Shown here piece by piece: positions 42,418 through 52,235 of a stretch of 64,000 nucleotides of DNA. The number at the start of each line of letters is the position of its first letter. Positions within the stretch are counted from its first letter, which is position 1. A program made the position numbers and the translations under genes. Source of the stretch: DAMCZI01 sp032095175 (GTDB lineage Bacteria > Bacillota > Clostridia > Clostridiales > Caloramatoraceae); contig DAMCZI010000002.1 in NCBI GenBank assembly GCA_032095175.1, forward strand, positions 124,001 to 188,000. The letters run 5' to 3'. The notes beneath the pieces were generated by a model. The model was not told the origin of the DNA and did not search any database. It worked only from the letters and a program-made list of their open reading frames with translations.

Positions 42418-43497
42418 TTACTTAAGCCATTGTAGTGTATCAATGCTCCTTGAATACCTGCTCTCTTCCGGATATTCAAACAGCATTCTGCTCTTACCAC
42501 CCTTTATTCCTTTTATGAACACTACCTGTTTTTTCTCTTTAGGATCATAGCTTGCATATGCAACTTCTTTTCCATTTGGAGAAAAGCATATGTTATAGCC
42601 TTCTCCAATTTCATATGTAACTTTTCTTTCAGCATCTGCCGTTTTAACCGAATAGGATGCAGCTCCTTTTAGCCTCACATAGCACAAGTACCTGCTATCC
42701 TTTGACCATTTTATCGTTCCACCTACTATGGCATCATTCATACCAATTATATTAACAGCACCTGACTGCAAATCCATAACAAAAAGATTATAATCTACAT
42801 ACTTATCACTTACAAAGGCAAGCTTTTTACCATCAGGTGAAAGTATAGGATCTACTTCATTATCAGATGATACCCTAAGTCTACTCTCCTTCATATCTGC
42901 AAATGAATATTTAAATATCTGATAAGCTATCTTTGTCATATCTTTATCTTTGAGCTTTCTTGAGTATAATAATTCTTTGTTCTTTCCAAAGGATAAATCC
43001 CTTATGCTTTCATTTTTCATCTCTATCCTTTGGGGAATACACTTTTTAGCATCCATATAATATATAGCAGGATTATATGATGTTTTACTATAGCCTATAA
43101 ATGCAGCAGTGCTTCCATCTTCAGTACCAACTGGAAGGGATTTAAAGGTATACTCCTTTGTAATAAGTGAAAATTTATTTAACTTTATATCGAAGCAGTA
43201 TACACCTCCCCTTTCTTTATCTGTAACATTGTAGAATAACCTATCACCTACTACCCCAGATCTCTGGTAGTTTCCCTTATAAATACTCCGAATCTCTCCC
43301 GTTTCTGCATCAACTATTCCCATACCACTTTGTGAACCACTCCTGGCAAAAAGCAAGTATCCACCTTCACTAACAGCCTCTCCCCCCTCGGTAGAAACAA
43401 TATCCTTACTTTCCTTTGATATTTTAAATATCTTATCCTTACTACAGCCGGAAAATAATATTATAAAAATAATTAATATAGTAATGCACTTCTTCAT
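42418..43497 (-). CDS. TolB-like beta-propeller lipoprotein
   Basis: 359 residues with a lipoprotein signal (LIIFIILFSGC; Cys at about 18). After it come several WD40-like/TolB-type repeats: DPILSPDGKKLAFVSD, GTIKWSKDSRYLCYV and ICFSPNGKEVAYAS. A membrane-anchored propeller probably used for binding or display on the outer face of the membrane. GGAGG before the ATG is buried in a hairpin. Alone, with no operon partner. Confidence 0.75.
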   Translation of the reverse strand: MKKCITILIIFIILFSGCSKDKIFKISKESKDIVSTEGGEAVSEGGYLLFARSGSQSGMGIVDAETGEIRSIYKGNYQRSGVVGDRLFYNVTDKERGGVYCFDIKLNKFSLITKEYTFKSLPVGTEDGSTAAFIGYSKTSYNPAIYYMDAKKCIPQRIEMKNESIRDLSFGKNKELLYSRKLKDKDMTKIAYQIFKYSFADMKESRLRVSSDNEVDPILSPDGKKLAFVSDKYVDYNLFVMDLQSGAVNIIGMNDAIVGGTIKWSKDSRYLCYVRLKGAASYSVKTADAERKVTYEIGEGYNICFSPNGKEVAYASYDPKEKKQVVFIKGIKGGKSRMLFEYPEESRYSRSIDTLQWLK

Positions 43498-43498
43498 T

Positions 43499-43553
43499 AA
43501 AAAACCTCCATTAGGAAATTACTATTCTCATTATTCCCAATAGAGGTTTTTTC
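43499..43553 (-). promoter_or_regulatory. Hairpin burying the ribosome binding site of the lipoprotein gene
   Basis: Minus strand AAAAAACCTCTATTGGGAA pairs with TTCCTAATGGAGGTTTTTT. The GGAGG lies in the 3' arm and the ATG follows at once. Could be translational control, or a stem acting as terminator against transcription from upstream. Confidence 0.55.
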
Positions 43554-43698
43554 AAACATCAACAATTATTAAGCTATATACCAAGCCATAACATTTTCAT
43601 AATATTATATAACTGAGTACCATATTTTCAACACTTTACATGTAAATCCATATATTATATAATCTATAGAGCTTAATTATATAATAAGGGGGATACAA

Positions 43699-44292
43699 AT
43701 GAAAAAGCAATTATTAAAAACGCTAACCTCAATTTTAGTATTATTATCAATTTTATCATTAACTGGATGTGGTCCATCTGCTGATTCAACAGTAAAAACT
43801 TTCTTTGAATCACTTCAAAAAGGTGATATGACTGCAGCAGATAAATGCTTTAATCCAAGTACAGCTGAAAGCAAAACATTCAAATTTGATAATAAAGAAG
43901 AAGAAAAAATAACCAAATTAATTTTTTCTAAAATTAAATATGAAATTGTTTCAACAAAAGAAAATGATAAAGATGCAGTTGTCAAGACTAAAGTAACTGC
44001 GCCAGATTTAATGACTATCACTGGTAAAATGGTTTCTGAACTCTTGCCAAAAATTTATCAAGATGCATTAAGTGGCAAAGAAAGTGATACCGATAAAATG
44101 ACAGAACAATATTTTATTAACAGTTTGTCAGCTTCTGATGTTACTACAGTAACAACTGAGGTTGATATAAAACTTGTAAAAACTAAAGATGGATGGTTAA
44201 TGCAGTCAGATGATAACTTATTAAATGCTATCTCAGGAAACTTATTTAAAGCCTTCGATTCATTGAGTAAATCATTAAACGGTCAGAACTAA
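43699..44292 (+). CDS. Lipoprotein with NTF2-like domain
   Basis: 197 residues. Signal ILVLLSILSLTGC with lipid-acceptor Cys about 24, then STVKTFFESLQKGDMTAADKCF, the start of DUF4878/DUF5105-like lipoproteins of Gram-positive bacteria. AAGGGGG lies before the ATG. Plus-strand gene, isolated between minus-strand genes and closed by its own terminator. Function unknown. Confidence 0.7.
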   Translation: MKKQLLKTLTSILVLLSILSLTGCGPSADSTVKTFFESLQKGDMTAADKCFNPSTAESKTFKFDNKEEEKITKLIFSKIKYEIVSTKENDKDAVVKTKVTAPDLMTITGKMVSELLPKIYQDALSGKESDTDKMTEQYFINSLSASDVTTVTTEVDIKLVKTKDGWLMQSDDNLLNAISGNLFKAFDSLSKSLNGQN

Positions 44293-44298
44293 GGTACA

Positions 44299-44333
44299 AA
44301 GTGGTAGTTCAATATGAACTACCACTTTTTACT
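44299..44333 (+). terminator. Terminator after the lipoprotein gene
   Basis: AAAGTGGTAGTTC/GAACTACCACTTT stem followed by TTTACTTTC; nearly symmetrical, so it may also serve the minus-strand permease gene. Confidence 0.8.
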
Positions 44334-44351
44334 TTCTCAATATACAACTGC

Positions 44352-46250
44352 TCATATGCCTATGTTCTTTATTTCATTTTTTGAATACTGTTTTACCATT
44401 ATAAGCTGAATAACTAATAGCAATATACTGATACATAAACTATATTTCATACCTGTCAGCCCATATCCATAAATGCCATTAACCACATAATTATAAAAAA
44501 CACCAATAAAACAACCGATCAGCATTGGTATCAGATAATAGCATATATTTTTGTTATAAACTATCCGCATGCTCTCTTTATCAGTGATTCCTATTCTAAA
44601 CAATCCGCAAAACATTTTTTTCTCATCTTCCATCTCAGATTTTATTTTGAAATGAATCATAATATCAGCTGATATACAAAATAAAATTATTACAAAAGCC
44701 ATCATAAACAGCAATATTTGCCCTGATTGTTTTGCTGTATTGTAAGCTTCAATTTTTGATGATAAATTAAAGTATCTTTGACCTGATTTATCCAAACCAT
44801 TTGCATCTGCCATATGCTGCTGTAAGTTCACGACTCCATTTTTTGAATTTTTCCAATCAGCAAAATGAAACATCTTAATAATGCCAGGCTCATAGTTATT
44901 ACTTTCCTCTTTTATTCGTACATAATCATCATCACTGACAATTAAAGTGTTTTCAGAAATTGCTGGATTTTCATTAAGTAGAATACGCACATCTTTTCCG
45001 ATACATCTAAGATTCAAATCTGCATTTTTAAGCTCTATACTAATTTTATCTGGCATATTCATTTCATGTCCATATCCATCATCCAAATCATATTGATATA
45101 GTGTAAGATATTCTCCCTTTTCAACTTTGTAACTGCATCCAAAAACCTTATTTACTTCTGAAACAGCAAGCAGGTTGCATACATTTGAACGTAAATAAGG
45201 TATTTCCTTTTCTTCTGATATAGATACTTGATGTTTTTTCAAGATCTGATATACATCCACATCCTTCATCTTATTCATTCCATAAAGTTGTGCATATACC
45301 ATGTCATATGGAGAATAGGTTATAGCATTATCAATTAAACTAGGATACACAACAGCACTTAATCCTGCAAAAAACACAGAAATTACGATCAGCCATATTG
45401 CAACAAATGAAAGTGACTTATAAGAATTGAAATGACGTGTAATATGCGACACTTCAATACACTGCTTTTCTATCCTTTTGGGGAACCTTTTCTTCAAAAA
45501 TGATAGTACAACTTCTAAATTTGAAATAACTAGCCCAATACCAATCATCATCAATAGCATACTTATAAACCATATATTGGTGCTGCTATATTTATATTCT
45601 TTTAGCATTACTATCACAGAGATTGCAACAGAAGCTAATCCCATTAGTATACATGATCTGTGTCCCTCTTTTCTTTTTTCACCATTCACTCTTTCTTTCA
45701 GTAGATCTACAATCTGCATTCCTGCAAATTTAAATATCTGATATATTATCGTTACCACTATTATCATGCCATAATATGCTATGGTAACTTCATAGGATTT
45801 CAGATTCATATTTACAGGAATTTGACTAATACCAATACAATAATGAATAACCACATAAAATAATAATGACAATCCTGTACCCAGCAGCAGCCCAAATGTC
45901 AAAGAAACTAGATGAATTATGATACTTTCAACAATAATATTGTGTACTACCTCTGTATCATTCATCCCAAGTGTCATCAATATCCCATATTCACTTTTTC
46001 TGCTCTTAAGAAAAACACCATAAGAATAGGTTAGAAACAACAACCCAAAAATAGCAGTTAAGACACTGGGAGCATAGACATTGCTTGAGATACTGCTGTT
46101 CACATTCACAGGATTCATAAATTCATCATTTGTAAATAGTGAAGCAAAGGCATAGAATAATGCTACAGCAAATACATTACACCAGAAATACAATAGATAG
46201 CTTTTATAATTGTTTTTCAGCATTTTAATAGATATCTGATGAAAAGTCAT
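44352..46250 (-). CDS. FtsX-type ABC transporter permease (BceB/VraG-like)
   Basis: 632 residues from ATG 46250 (GGTGG upstream). Ten hydrophobic segments in the order 1, 3, 1 (after a large extracellular domain of about 190 residues), plus C-terminal helices, and FtsX-type loops (YGILMTLGM, SLTFGLLLG). This is the layout of peptide-antibiotic exporters/sensors such as BceB. Start overlaps the ATPase gene's end by 26 bases. Transported peptide unknown. Confidence 0.8.
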   Translation of the reverse strand: MTFHQISIKMLKNNYKSYLLYFWCNVFAVALFYAFASLFTNDEFMNPVNVNSSISSNVYAPSVLTAIFGLLFLTYSYGVFLKSRKSEYGILMTLGMNDTEVVHNIIVESIIIHLVSLTFGLLLGTGLSLLFYVVIHYCIGISQIPVNMNLKSYEVTIAYYGMIIVVTIIYQIFKFAGMQIVDLLKERVNGEKRKEGHRSCILMGLASVAISVIVMLKEYKYSSTNIWFISMLLMMIGIGLVISNLEVVLSFLKKRFPKRIEKQCIEVSHITRHFNSYKSLSFVAIWLIVISVFFAGLSAVVYPSLIDNAITYSPYDMVYAQLYGMNKMKDVDVYQILKKHQVSISEEKEIPYLRSNVCNLLAVSEVNKVFGCSYKVEKGEYLTLYQYDLDDGYGHEMNMPDKISIELKNADLNLRCIGKDVRILLNENPAISENTLIVSDDDYVRIKEESNNYEPGIIKMFHFADWKNSKNGVVNLQQHMADANGLDKSGQRYFNLSSKIEAYNTAKQSGQILLFMMAFVIILFCISADIMIHFKIKSEMEDEKKMFCGLFRIGITDKESMRIVYNKNICYYLIPMLIGCFIGVFYNYVVNGIYGYGLTGMKYSLCISILLLVIQLIMVKQYSKNEIKNIGI

Positions 46251-46998
46251 CCATTCCACCCCCAATCATGGTCATCATCTCCAAAATTTGCTTGTATAGC
46301 TGCTTCCTTGAACCGGTATTTTTTAATTCATGAATGACTTTACCATCCTTTAGCAGAATAACTCTTTTGCAATAACTTGCAGCAAAGATATCATGTGTCA
46401 CCATCAAAATACTAGTATTAAGATCTTCATTCACCTTAACAAAATAACTCATAACATCTTTTGTTGATTTTGAATCCAAATTTCCTGTTGGCTCATCTGC
46501 ACAGATTAAAGACGGATTATTAATAAGAGCTCGACTAATTGCCACCCTCTGTTTTTGTCCACCGGATATATTCCATATATCCCTTGATAATAGTTCACTT
46601 ATCCCAAAAAATTCAGTAATTTTCTCCAACTGCTCTTTCTGTTCATCATCTGTCTTCTCTTCCAAAATCATTGGCAGAAGGATATTTTCTCTCACAGATA
46701 AACTATCTAGAAGATTAAAATCCTGAAAAACAAGTCCAAGCTTCTTTCTTCGAAATAAAGCTAATTCAGATTTTTTCATATTGCTTATATTCGTACCCTG
46801 CAGTAATATATCTCCTTTATCCACCTTATCAATTCCACTGATCACATTCATCATTGTTGTTTTGCCACTGCCTGATGGTCCCATAATAGCAACAAAATCT
46901 CCATCTTCAATATAAAGACTTACATCATTTAGAACAGAGACCTTATTTTCTTTTGTTCCATAACTTTTCCATATATGATTAACTTCTAATATATTCAT
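46225..46998 (-). CDS. ABC transporter ATPase (BceA-like)
   Basis: 257 residues. Walker A GPSGSGKT, Q-loop VFQDFNLLDSL, signature NISGGQKQR, Walker B LICADEPTGNLDS, H-loop VTHDIFAA: complete MacB/BceA-type ATPase. It powers the permease encoded downstream. A long hairpin covers the 5' leader. Confidence 0.9.
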   Translation of the reverse strand: MNILEVNHIWKSYGTKENKVSVLNDVSLYIEDGDFVAIMGPSGSGKTTMMNVISGIDKVDKGDILLQGTNISNMKKSELALFRRKKLGLVFQDFNLLDSLSVRENILLPMILEEKTDDEQKEQLEKITEFFGISELLSRDIWNISGGQKQRVAISRALINNPSLICADEPTGNLDSKSTKDVMSYFVKVNEDLNTSILMVTHDIFAASYCKRVILLKDGKVIHELKNTGSRKQLYKQILEMMTMIGGGMDDFSSDIY

Positions 46999-47004
46999 TT
47001 ATAA

Positions 47005-47101
47005 AACTCCAATCTTTTAATTTTAATAAAATACGCACCAAAACAAAGCCAGATTATTCATAACCTGACATTTCTACAATTTAAAATTAAAGATTGGAAT
47101 T
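47005..47101 (-). promoter_or_regulatory. Leader stem covering the ABC ATPase ribosome binding site
   Basis: CCAATCTTTAATTTTAA (47079-47097) pairs with TTAAAATTAAAAGATTGGAG (47005-47026) across a 50-base loop. The GATTGGAG before the ATG (46998) is in the stem. The arm starts just after the stop of the upstream gene at 47102, so it could either terminate or hold back translation. Confidence 0.5.
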
Positions 47102-47467
47102 TTAATTATCCATGCGAACGCACAAAGAGACAAGGGTCTTATCGACTTTTATATAAATGCTGCCCTTAGTAAGATATATTATAAAAGACATTAATGCTAA
47201 ATCAATAGAGACTTCAACAGCTCCGACAATTAAGTCAGATAAACATTGTAGCATATTACTTAAGTTCTGATTACTAAACATAGAGGATTTCTGTTCTGTC
47301 ACACACTGTTTAATAGATTCTGTATTAACTATAATTCCCTCTTCAAAACTTCCTTCATAATAAATAACTCCCCATATCTTATAATTTAATGCTATGAAGA
47401 GGGTAAGTAAAATAGAGGCAAGTGTAATCTTAGCTATTATACTGCGATTCCTATATATCTTTCCCAT
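47102..47467 (-). CDS. Small hypothetical membrane protein (121 aa)
   Basis: 121 residues with two transmembrane helices (IIAKITLASILLTLFIALN, and VEVSIDLALMSFIIYLT) and an extracytoplasmic loop between. GAGGAGGGTG precedes the ATG. It lies between the sensor kinase and ABC genes on the same strand and probably belongs to the same unit, perhaps as a sensory accessory. No family. Confidence 0.6.
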   Translation of the reverse strand: MGKIYRNRSIIAKITLASILLTLFIALNYKIWGVIYYEGSFEEGIIVNTESIKQCVTEQKSSMFSNQNLSNMLQCLSDLIVGAVEVSIDLALMSFIIYLTKGSIYIKVDKTLVSLCVRMDN

Positions 47468-47550
47468 GATTACACCCTCCTCATCAATTTTAACTTTCTC
47501 TTTGAAATTATATTACTAGGATCTATTTATTTATCTGTGTTATTGTACTC

Positions 47551-48624
47551 TTAAGCTTTTGGCAGTTCAATATTAAAATCAATTATATTGCCATTACATT
47601 CTACCCAAATCCTTCCACCATGCAGCTCGATAATTCTCTTGGATATGGATAGTCCTAGGCCAGAGCCTTCAATTTCAACATTTCTAGATTTATCGATTCT
47701 ATACATTTCATCAAATATTTTCTCTAAATCATCATTTTCAATGCTATCACCTTCATTAGTAAATGTAAACCTGATATTATCTTTATCTTCCCACATTTTC
47801 ACTATAAAAGTTGAATCAATATAACTATACTTTTCTACATTTCGTATTAAGTTTTCAATCACTCTAATAATTTTTTTTACATCAATAGAACATGTTAATT
47901 CTTCCTTAGTACTTCGAATTTCTACCTTGATATTCTTTTCAGATAAAAATAAAATATGTTCTCCTACTATTTGATTTACTAAAACGACCATATTAAAAGG
48001 AGCTTTATCTAGTTTTATATAGTTATTTGACAGCTTGGTATATTCAAAAAGTTCATCAATTAATTTTTTTAGATTTTCACTTTTTCCATATGCTACTTGT
48101 AGAAACTCCTGTTGTTCCTTTGTAAATGTGTCTTTACTTTTATTAAGCAATTCCAAGTATCCTATTATTGATGTTAAAGGAGTCTTCAAATCATGTGAAA
48201 CAGCCACTATTAACTCATTTTTAGCCTCTTCTTGTCTCTTCTCTTTTTCATAATTTTCTTTAAGTCTATTAGACATTATATTAATATTACTAGCTAACTC
48301 AGCAATCTCATCACTACCCTTTACATCTATAGGCTTAAGAAACTGTTGATTCTGTATATTAGTAACACTTTTACTAATATACTTTAAATATTTCATTCTT
48401 CCATTAATTCCAGCTAAAAATATGGATACAAATATTGCAATTGATATACTAAAAGTCAGTATTATAGATGGATCAATATCAAATAACCTAATGGGATGTA
48501 TAGATCCAATATATCCCCCAGCTATCATGCTGAATATATCAAAAACAATAAAACTAATTAATGAAGAAATTGTAAATAAAGCCAGCAACTTGCTGGCTAT
48601 TTTATTTTTTATTATTTTTTTCAT
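47551..48624 (-). CDS. Sensor histidine kinase
   Basis: 357 residues. Two transmembrane helices (about 14-40 and 52-72) with a short outer loop, a HAMP-like linker (to about 125), HisKA with VSHDLKTPLTSIIGYLE, and HATPase with NLIRNVEKYS and EGSGLGLSISK. The form is like VanS/PhoR-type kinases rather than the short BceS type, though it lies beside BceAB-like genes. The 5' end overlaps the response regulator stop by four bases (ATGA). Confidence 0.85.
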   Translation of the reverse strand: MKKIIKNKIASKLLALFTISSLISFIVFDIFSMIAGGYIGSIHPIRLFDIDPSIILTFSISIAIFVSIFLAGINGRMKYLKYISKSVTNIQNQQFLKPIDVKGSDEIAELASNINIMSNRLKENYEKEKRQEEAKNELIVAVSHDLKTPLTSIIGYLELLNKSKDTFTKEQQEFLQVAYGKSENLKKLIDELFEYTKLSNNYIKLDKAPFNMVVLVNQIVGEHILFLSEKNIKVEIRSTKEELTCSIDVKKIIRVIENLIRNVEKYSYIDSTFIVKMWEDKDNIRFTFTNEGDSIENDDLEKIFDEMYRIDKSRNVEIEGSGLGLSISKRIIELHGGRIWVECNGNIIDFNIELPKA

Positions 48625-49304
48625 ATCTTATAGCCCACTCCCCAAACTGTTTTAATATACTGTGGATTTTTAGGGTCCAATTCAATCTTTTGTCTAAGAT
48701 TTGTTATATGAACAACAATTGAAGTATCAGATACTACATATTGCTCCTTCCAAACAGTCTCGTATAACTTTTGGACTGAAAAAACAATCCCTCTATTTTT
48801 AGCTAAGCATTCCAATATATCAAACTCCTTTGGAGTGAGCTTAATCTTATCACCTCTCACTATAACATCGTGAGTATCTATATTAATAGTTAAATCCTCT
48901 ATAGTAATAATACTGCTATTTTGGGATTCAGAATTAAACCTTTTATATCTTCTAATCTGAGCCTTTACTCTAGCTATAAGCTCCATAGAACCAAAAGGTT
49001 TTGTAATATAATCATCTGCTCCTACTGTTAATCCCTCTATCTTATGAATTTCCTCATCTTTTGCTGATAAAAATATTATTGGCATATTGTAACTTTCCCT
49101 AATTTTTATACAAGCATTTATACCATCTAAAATCGGCATCATAACATCTAAAATAATTAAATCAAAGGTACTTTCATTAAGTATATTTAATGCTTCTTCT
49201 CCATTACAAGCTTCTATTATATTAAATCCCTCATTCTCAAGATAAATCTTGATTAATTTACGTATACTCTTATCATCATCTACAACTAAAATGTTTTCCT
49301 TCAT
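48621..49304 (-). CDS. OmpR-family response regulator
   Basis: 227 residues. Receiver with VVDDDKSI, phosphoacceptor DLIILDVMMP and the Lys in YITKPFG; winged-helix output from about 130 (KLTPKEFDILECL, VVVHITNLRQKI). Partner of the kinase downstream; probably activates the ABC genes on signal from antimicrobial or cell-wall stress. AGGAGG precedes the ATG. Confidence 0.9.
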   Translation of the reverse strand: MKENILVVDDDKSIRKLIKIYLENEGFNIIEACNGEEALNILNESTFDLIILDVMMPILDGINACIKIRESYNMPIIFLSAKDEEIHKIEGLTVGADDYITKPFGSMELIARVKAQIRRYKRFNSESQNSSIITIEDLTINIDTHDVIVRGDKIKLTPKEFDILECLAKNRGIVFSVQKLYETVWKEQYVVSDTSIVVHITNLRQKIELDPKNPQYIKTVWGVGYKI

Positions 49305-49413
49305 TATTTCTATTTCCTCCTTAAAATCAAGCTACTATTTTGATAGAAGTGATGAATTAAAAAGCTTGTTTGATAAGAAGCTAAGGATATCGCTGCTATT
49401 TTAAGGTTCCACT

Positions 49414-49971
49414 CTAATTTTTACACTTCAAAACATAGGCTGGTGGTAAGTTTAAAAATACCTTTTTTCTTTTAATTTTACTAAAGTATGATTTAAAGAG
49501 TTTCATTTTAAATAATGAATATTGGAAAGTTACAAACTCACCTTCACCTTTTAATATTTCTTTTGTAGCTGTTAGTATTCTATTGCTCATAGTATTCGGT
49601 AAACTTGCAAATGGAAGACCTGATACTATATAGTCAACCTTATCTATATTATATTTATCTAGATATTCTTTTAGATTCTCTGCGGAATCATTTATAAGTA
49701 CAAAGTTTTTCTTATCACCGAACTTATCATTTAAGATTTGACAAAAATCTCTATTATACTCTATAGCAATAAATATAGTACTATCTTTCTTTTTATTCAA
49801 TATTCTTTCTGTAAATACCCCTGTACCTGGTCCATACTCTACAATACATGAAGCATTTAAAAAATTAATATCCTCAACCATCTTATATGCTAACTTCTCT
49901 GAACTTGGAACTATAGCACCTACAGTTCTTGGATTTTTTATATATTGTCTTGTAAAACTAATAAATTCCAT
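49414..49971 (-). CDS. Phospholipid/rRNA dimethylase-like SAM methyltransferase
   Basis: 185 residues. VEYGPGTGVFTERIL is the SAM loop, IAIEYNRDFC motif II, and VDYIVSGLPFASLP motif IV. The GAIVPSS start and SGLPFA string are typical of PmtA-like phosphatidylethanolamine N-methyltransferases; KsgA-like enzymes are the alternative. Near the two-component pair but separated by about 110 bp. Substrate uncertain. Confidence 0.7.
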   Translation of the reverse strand: MEFISFTRQYIKNPRTVGAIVPSSEKLAYKMVEDINFLNASCIVEYGPGTGVFTERILNKKKDSTIFIAIEYNRDFCQILNDKFGDKKNFVLINDSAENLKEYLDKYNIDKVDYIVSGLPFASLPNTMSNRILTATKEILKGEGEFVTFQYSLFKMKLFKSYFSKIKRKKVFLNLPPAYVLKCKN

Positions 49972-50229
49972 TTTATCCTACCCCCTGTGTTAATATAAGA
50001 GTAGTATAAAATGCAGATATTAATATATTACTTAAAAAAGTCTTAAGACTTCTTAAGACTTTTAACTAATTTATATTTTAGAATTATAATTTATTCTATC
50101 AAATTATACAAGGGATGTTTAACTTGAAAAAAGGAAAATTAAAAAAACTAATTATATTTCTATTATTAAATATACTATGTGTTTCGCATAAATCTTTGGT
50201 GCGATTACTATAAATAGAAATTTAACAAG

Positions 50230-51084
50230 CTAAAGTATACATTTATAACATCTATACTTTTCTTTAATCTCAAAGCCTGCATTCAATACTATATTTAATT
50301 CATCCGGGCAATCTTCATCAATAAAAAATAAAATTTCCCTTAATGAACCAAATTCATTATACAATTTTATCAGCGTTTCATTAATTAGAATGCTCTTAAT
50401 ACCTTTATTTTCATATTCCTTATCGACAAATAAACCAACAACATCCGCTCCATCTTTCAAAACCCTTGTGAACATACTTCCACGTATAACTTCATCCTGT
50501 CTGAAAGCAAATATGCGAAAGCGATCTATATCCTTTTGCAGACTTTTGCTGTTATAATACATTCCCGATGGGATGGCATATTTATCATGGAACACAGCAT
50601 ATTCTTCAAAATTTCTATATGTAATCTCTTCCACCTGACTATGGCTTTCATTTCCATGTGACTCTAAATTATATAGTGCAGTAACAATACTAGAGTCAAT
50701 TCGTTCAAAATTCTTTTTTATAAGATATTCATTTGCATCTTTATTAGTAAATGGGACACCTATAAGTAGTTCATACCCTTGCAATTGCTTACGTATATGA
50801 TTAATAAATTCATCTACAATCTGGTCATAATCTCCCCTTATTAAAAATACCGATGTTTGTGCATATTTTTCATCAGGTATCCAAAAATAAGTGCAAACCC
50901 CACATAGTACATCCTGGTGATAACAGGCTATTATATTACGGTCTTCCGAATTGATGGCCTTTTCAAGCTCTTCTTTAAGCTCCTCCATTGAGTTTATCCT
51001 CGGATAACTGGTATGCAAATTATTCCGACTTAATTCCCATGCAAAGTCAATTACTTCCTCTGATCTATAAATTGTTTTTATCAT
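50230..51084 (-). CDS. GNAT-family acetyltransferase, two-domain
   Basis: 284 residues, long for a GNAT. The C-terminal half has VVGLFVDKEYENKGIKSILINE (motif A, degenerate) and FFIDEDCPDELNIVLNAGFE; the first half (LLIGVPFTNKDANEYLIKKNFERI) looks like a second, degenerate GNAT fold. GAGGTG precedes the ATG. Function unknown. Confidence 0.7.
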   Translation of the reverse strand: MIKTIYRSEEVIDFAWELSRNNLHTSYPRINSMEELKEELEKAINSEDRNIIACYHQDVLCGVCTYFWIPDEKYAQTSVFLIRGDYDQIVDEFINHIRKQLQGYELLIGVPFTNKDANEYLIKKNFERIDSSIVTALYNLESHGNESHSQVEEITYRNFEEYAVFHDKYAIPSGMYYNSKSLQKDIDRFRIFAFRQDEVIRGSMFTRVLKDGADVVGLFVDKEYENKGIKSILINETLIKLYNEFGSLREILFFIDEDCPDELNIVLNAGFEIKEKYRCYKCIL

Positions 51085-51474
51085 TGTTTACACCTCACTT
51101 ATCATAATATTTAAAATTCCTGTTTAGCTTGTTCTTATTTAGTACATAATTTTTTTATTTTCCTACTACATAATTTAAGCTTTCGCGACAACACTTTAGT
51201 TTTTGGGATCATTCTCTAATATTTGGTAACTATCCTGATTATAACATCATTTTTTTAATGGTAGTTAACCATAAATGATTCTGTATAGAAGTTGACCAAC
51301 TTCTTCTTACACTCACTCCATAGATATAATCATAATTTAAATTTCCCATACATGCATTGAATTAAACTGCTAATGCAGTAGAAGGTTTAGTATCTTTCTA
51401 GATAGTATAACAACTAAAATCAAACCAATTATAACACCATAAACCATAAATACACATACATGGAATAATAGAAA
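51085..51474. other. Non-coding stretch, nothing recognised
   Basis: About 390 bp of AT-rich DNA. I see no attC, repeat family, riboswitch or convincing ORF. Confidence 0.6.
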
Positions 51475-51699
51475 TTGAATTTAAAGACATACACTTATAA
51501 CAGCCACAAAAAGAAGAAGCCAACAGTATCAACTGATGACTTCCTGTATTATATTGCTATTTCATCTTTCTCTTTAAAATCCTTTATTCCCATTCTATCA
51601 TGGCTTTTAAGCAAGGTTTATCAAACATTGATATTCCTTGCTTTTATTGTATTAGTTATATGTATTATATTGTGTTTTAATGATTATAAAAAATATTAG
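51475..51699 (+). CDS. Small hypothetical membrane protein (doubtful)
   Basis: 74 residues, basic N-terminus then a transmembrane helix (TLIFLAFIVLVICIILCF). No proper ribosome binding site. A terminator-like hairpin follows 34 bp downstream, which supports transcription. Confidence 0.35.
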   Translation: MNLKTYTYNSHKKKKPTVSTDDFLYYIAISSFSLKSFIPILSWLLSKVYQTLIFLAFIVLVICIILCFNDYKKY

Positions 51700-51732
51700 T
51701 ACATTTTTAGTACGGTTACAATCAGCTCTAAT

Positions 51733-51759
51733 AAGCTCGGGAAATCCGGGCTATTTTTG
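51733..51759 (+). terminator. Small terminator hairpin
   Basis: AGCTCGG-GAAAT-CCGGGCT followed by ATTTTTG. Confidence 0.55.
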
Positions 51760-51872
51760 TTCAAAAATATACTTAGCCATTTCCACATATGTACATTTCT
51801 GGTCCATATTGCTATAATTGTTTTAATAAATAACAAGGATAATGTTTATTAATTAAATGCAGGGGTGGTTTT

Positions 51873-52103
51873 ATGGGTATTAAAGAATTTTTCGACGCTC
51901 ATATTATTGCTATATTTATTACTTATCTAGTAGTATGTGCTTTGATAGGCTATTTCGGATATGGGATTTATTATTACAAGAAAAAACAGCATAAACAGAT
52001 GATGCAGGAGCTAAAAGTAGGTGACAATGATGCTGATATTGTATATAGCGAGCCTGTAGGAGATAAGAAAGTTTTAGGTAAGGTCAATACTAATTCATTT
52101 TAG
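51873..52103 (+). CDS. Small single-pass membrane protein, faintly YajC-like
   Basis: 76 residues with AGGGGTGG before the ATG. One transmembrane helix (IIAIFITYLVVCALIGYFGYGIYYY), then KKKQHKQMMQELKVGDND. A helix followed by a charged linker and QELKVGD recalls the preprotein translocase subunit YajC, but the rest of that fold is absent. Likely an independent small protein. Confidence 0.55.
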   Translation: MGIKEFFDAHIIAIFITYLVVCALIGYFGYGIYYYKKKQHKQMMQELKVGDNDADIVYSEPVGDKKVLGKVNTNSF

Positions 52104-52163
52104 AGTATTAACCTAATACATAGTTTAAATGAAATATGTATCAAGAAACATTTCCATTATGAG

Positions 52164-52224
52164 GAATATATTATATATTACAACAATATTAATAGAATAT
52201 ATTATATATTACAATAATATTAAG
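52164..52224. repeat. Tandem duplication, about 31 bp, two units
   Basis: GAATATATTATATATTACAA followed by YAATATTAA, twice in tandem, directly upstream of the exported protein gene. The second unit lies at the -10/-35 distance and may double the promoter region. Confidence 0.7.
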
Positions 52225-52235
52225 GGAGTGTTATT

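Noticed and set aside
50124..50213. Thirty-codon plus-strand ORF with signal-like start
   Set aside because: TTG start, weak ribosome binding site and no family; chance in AT-rich DNA is likely.
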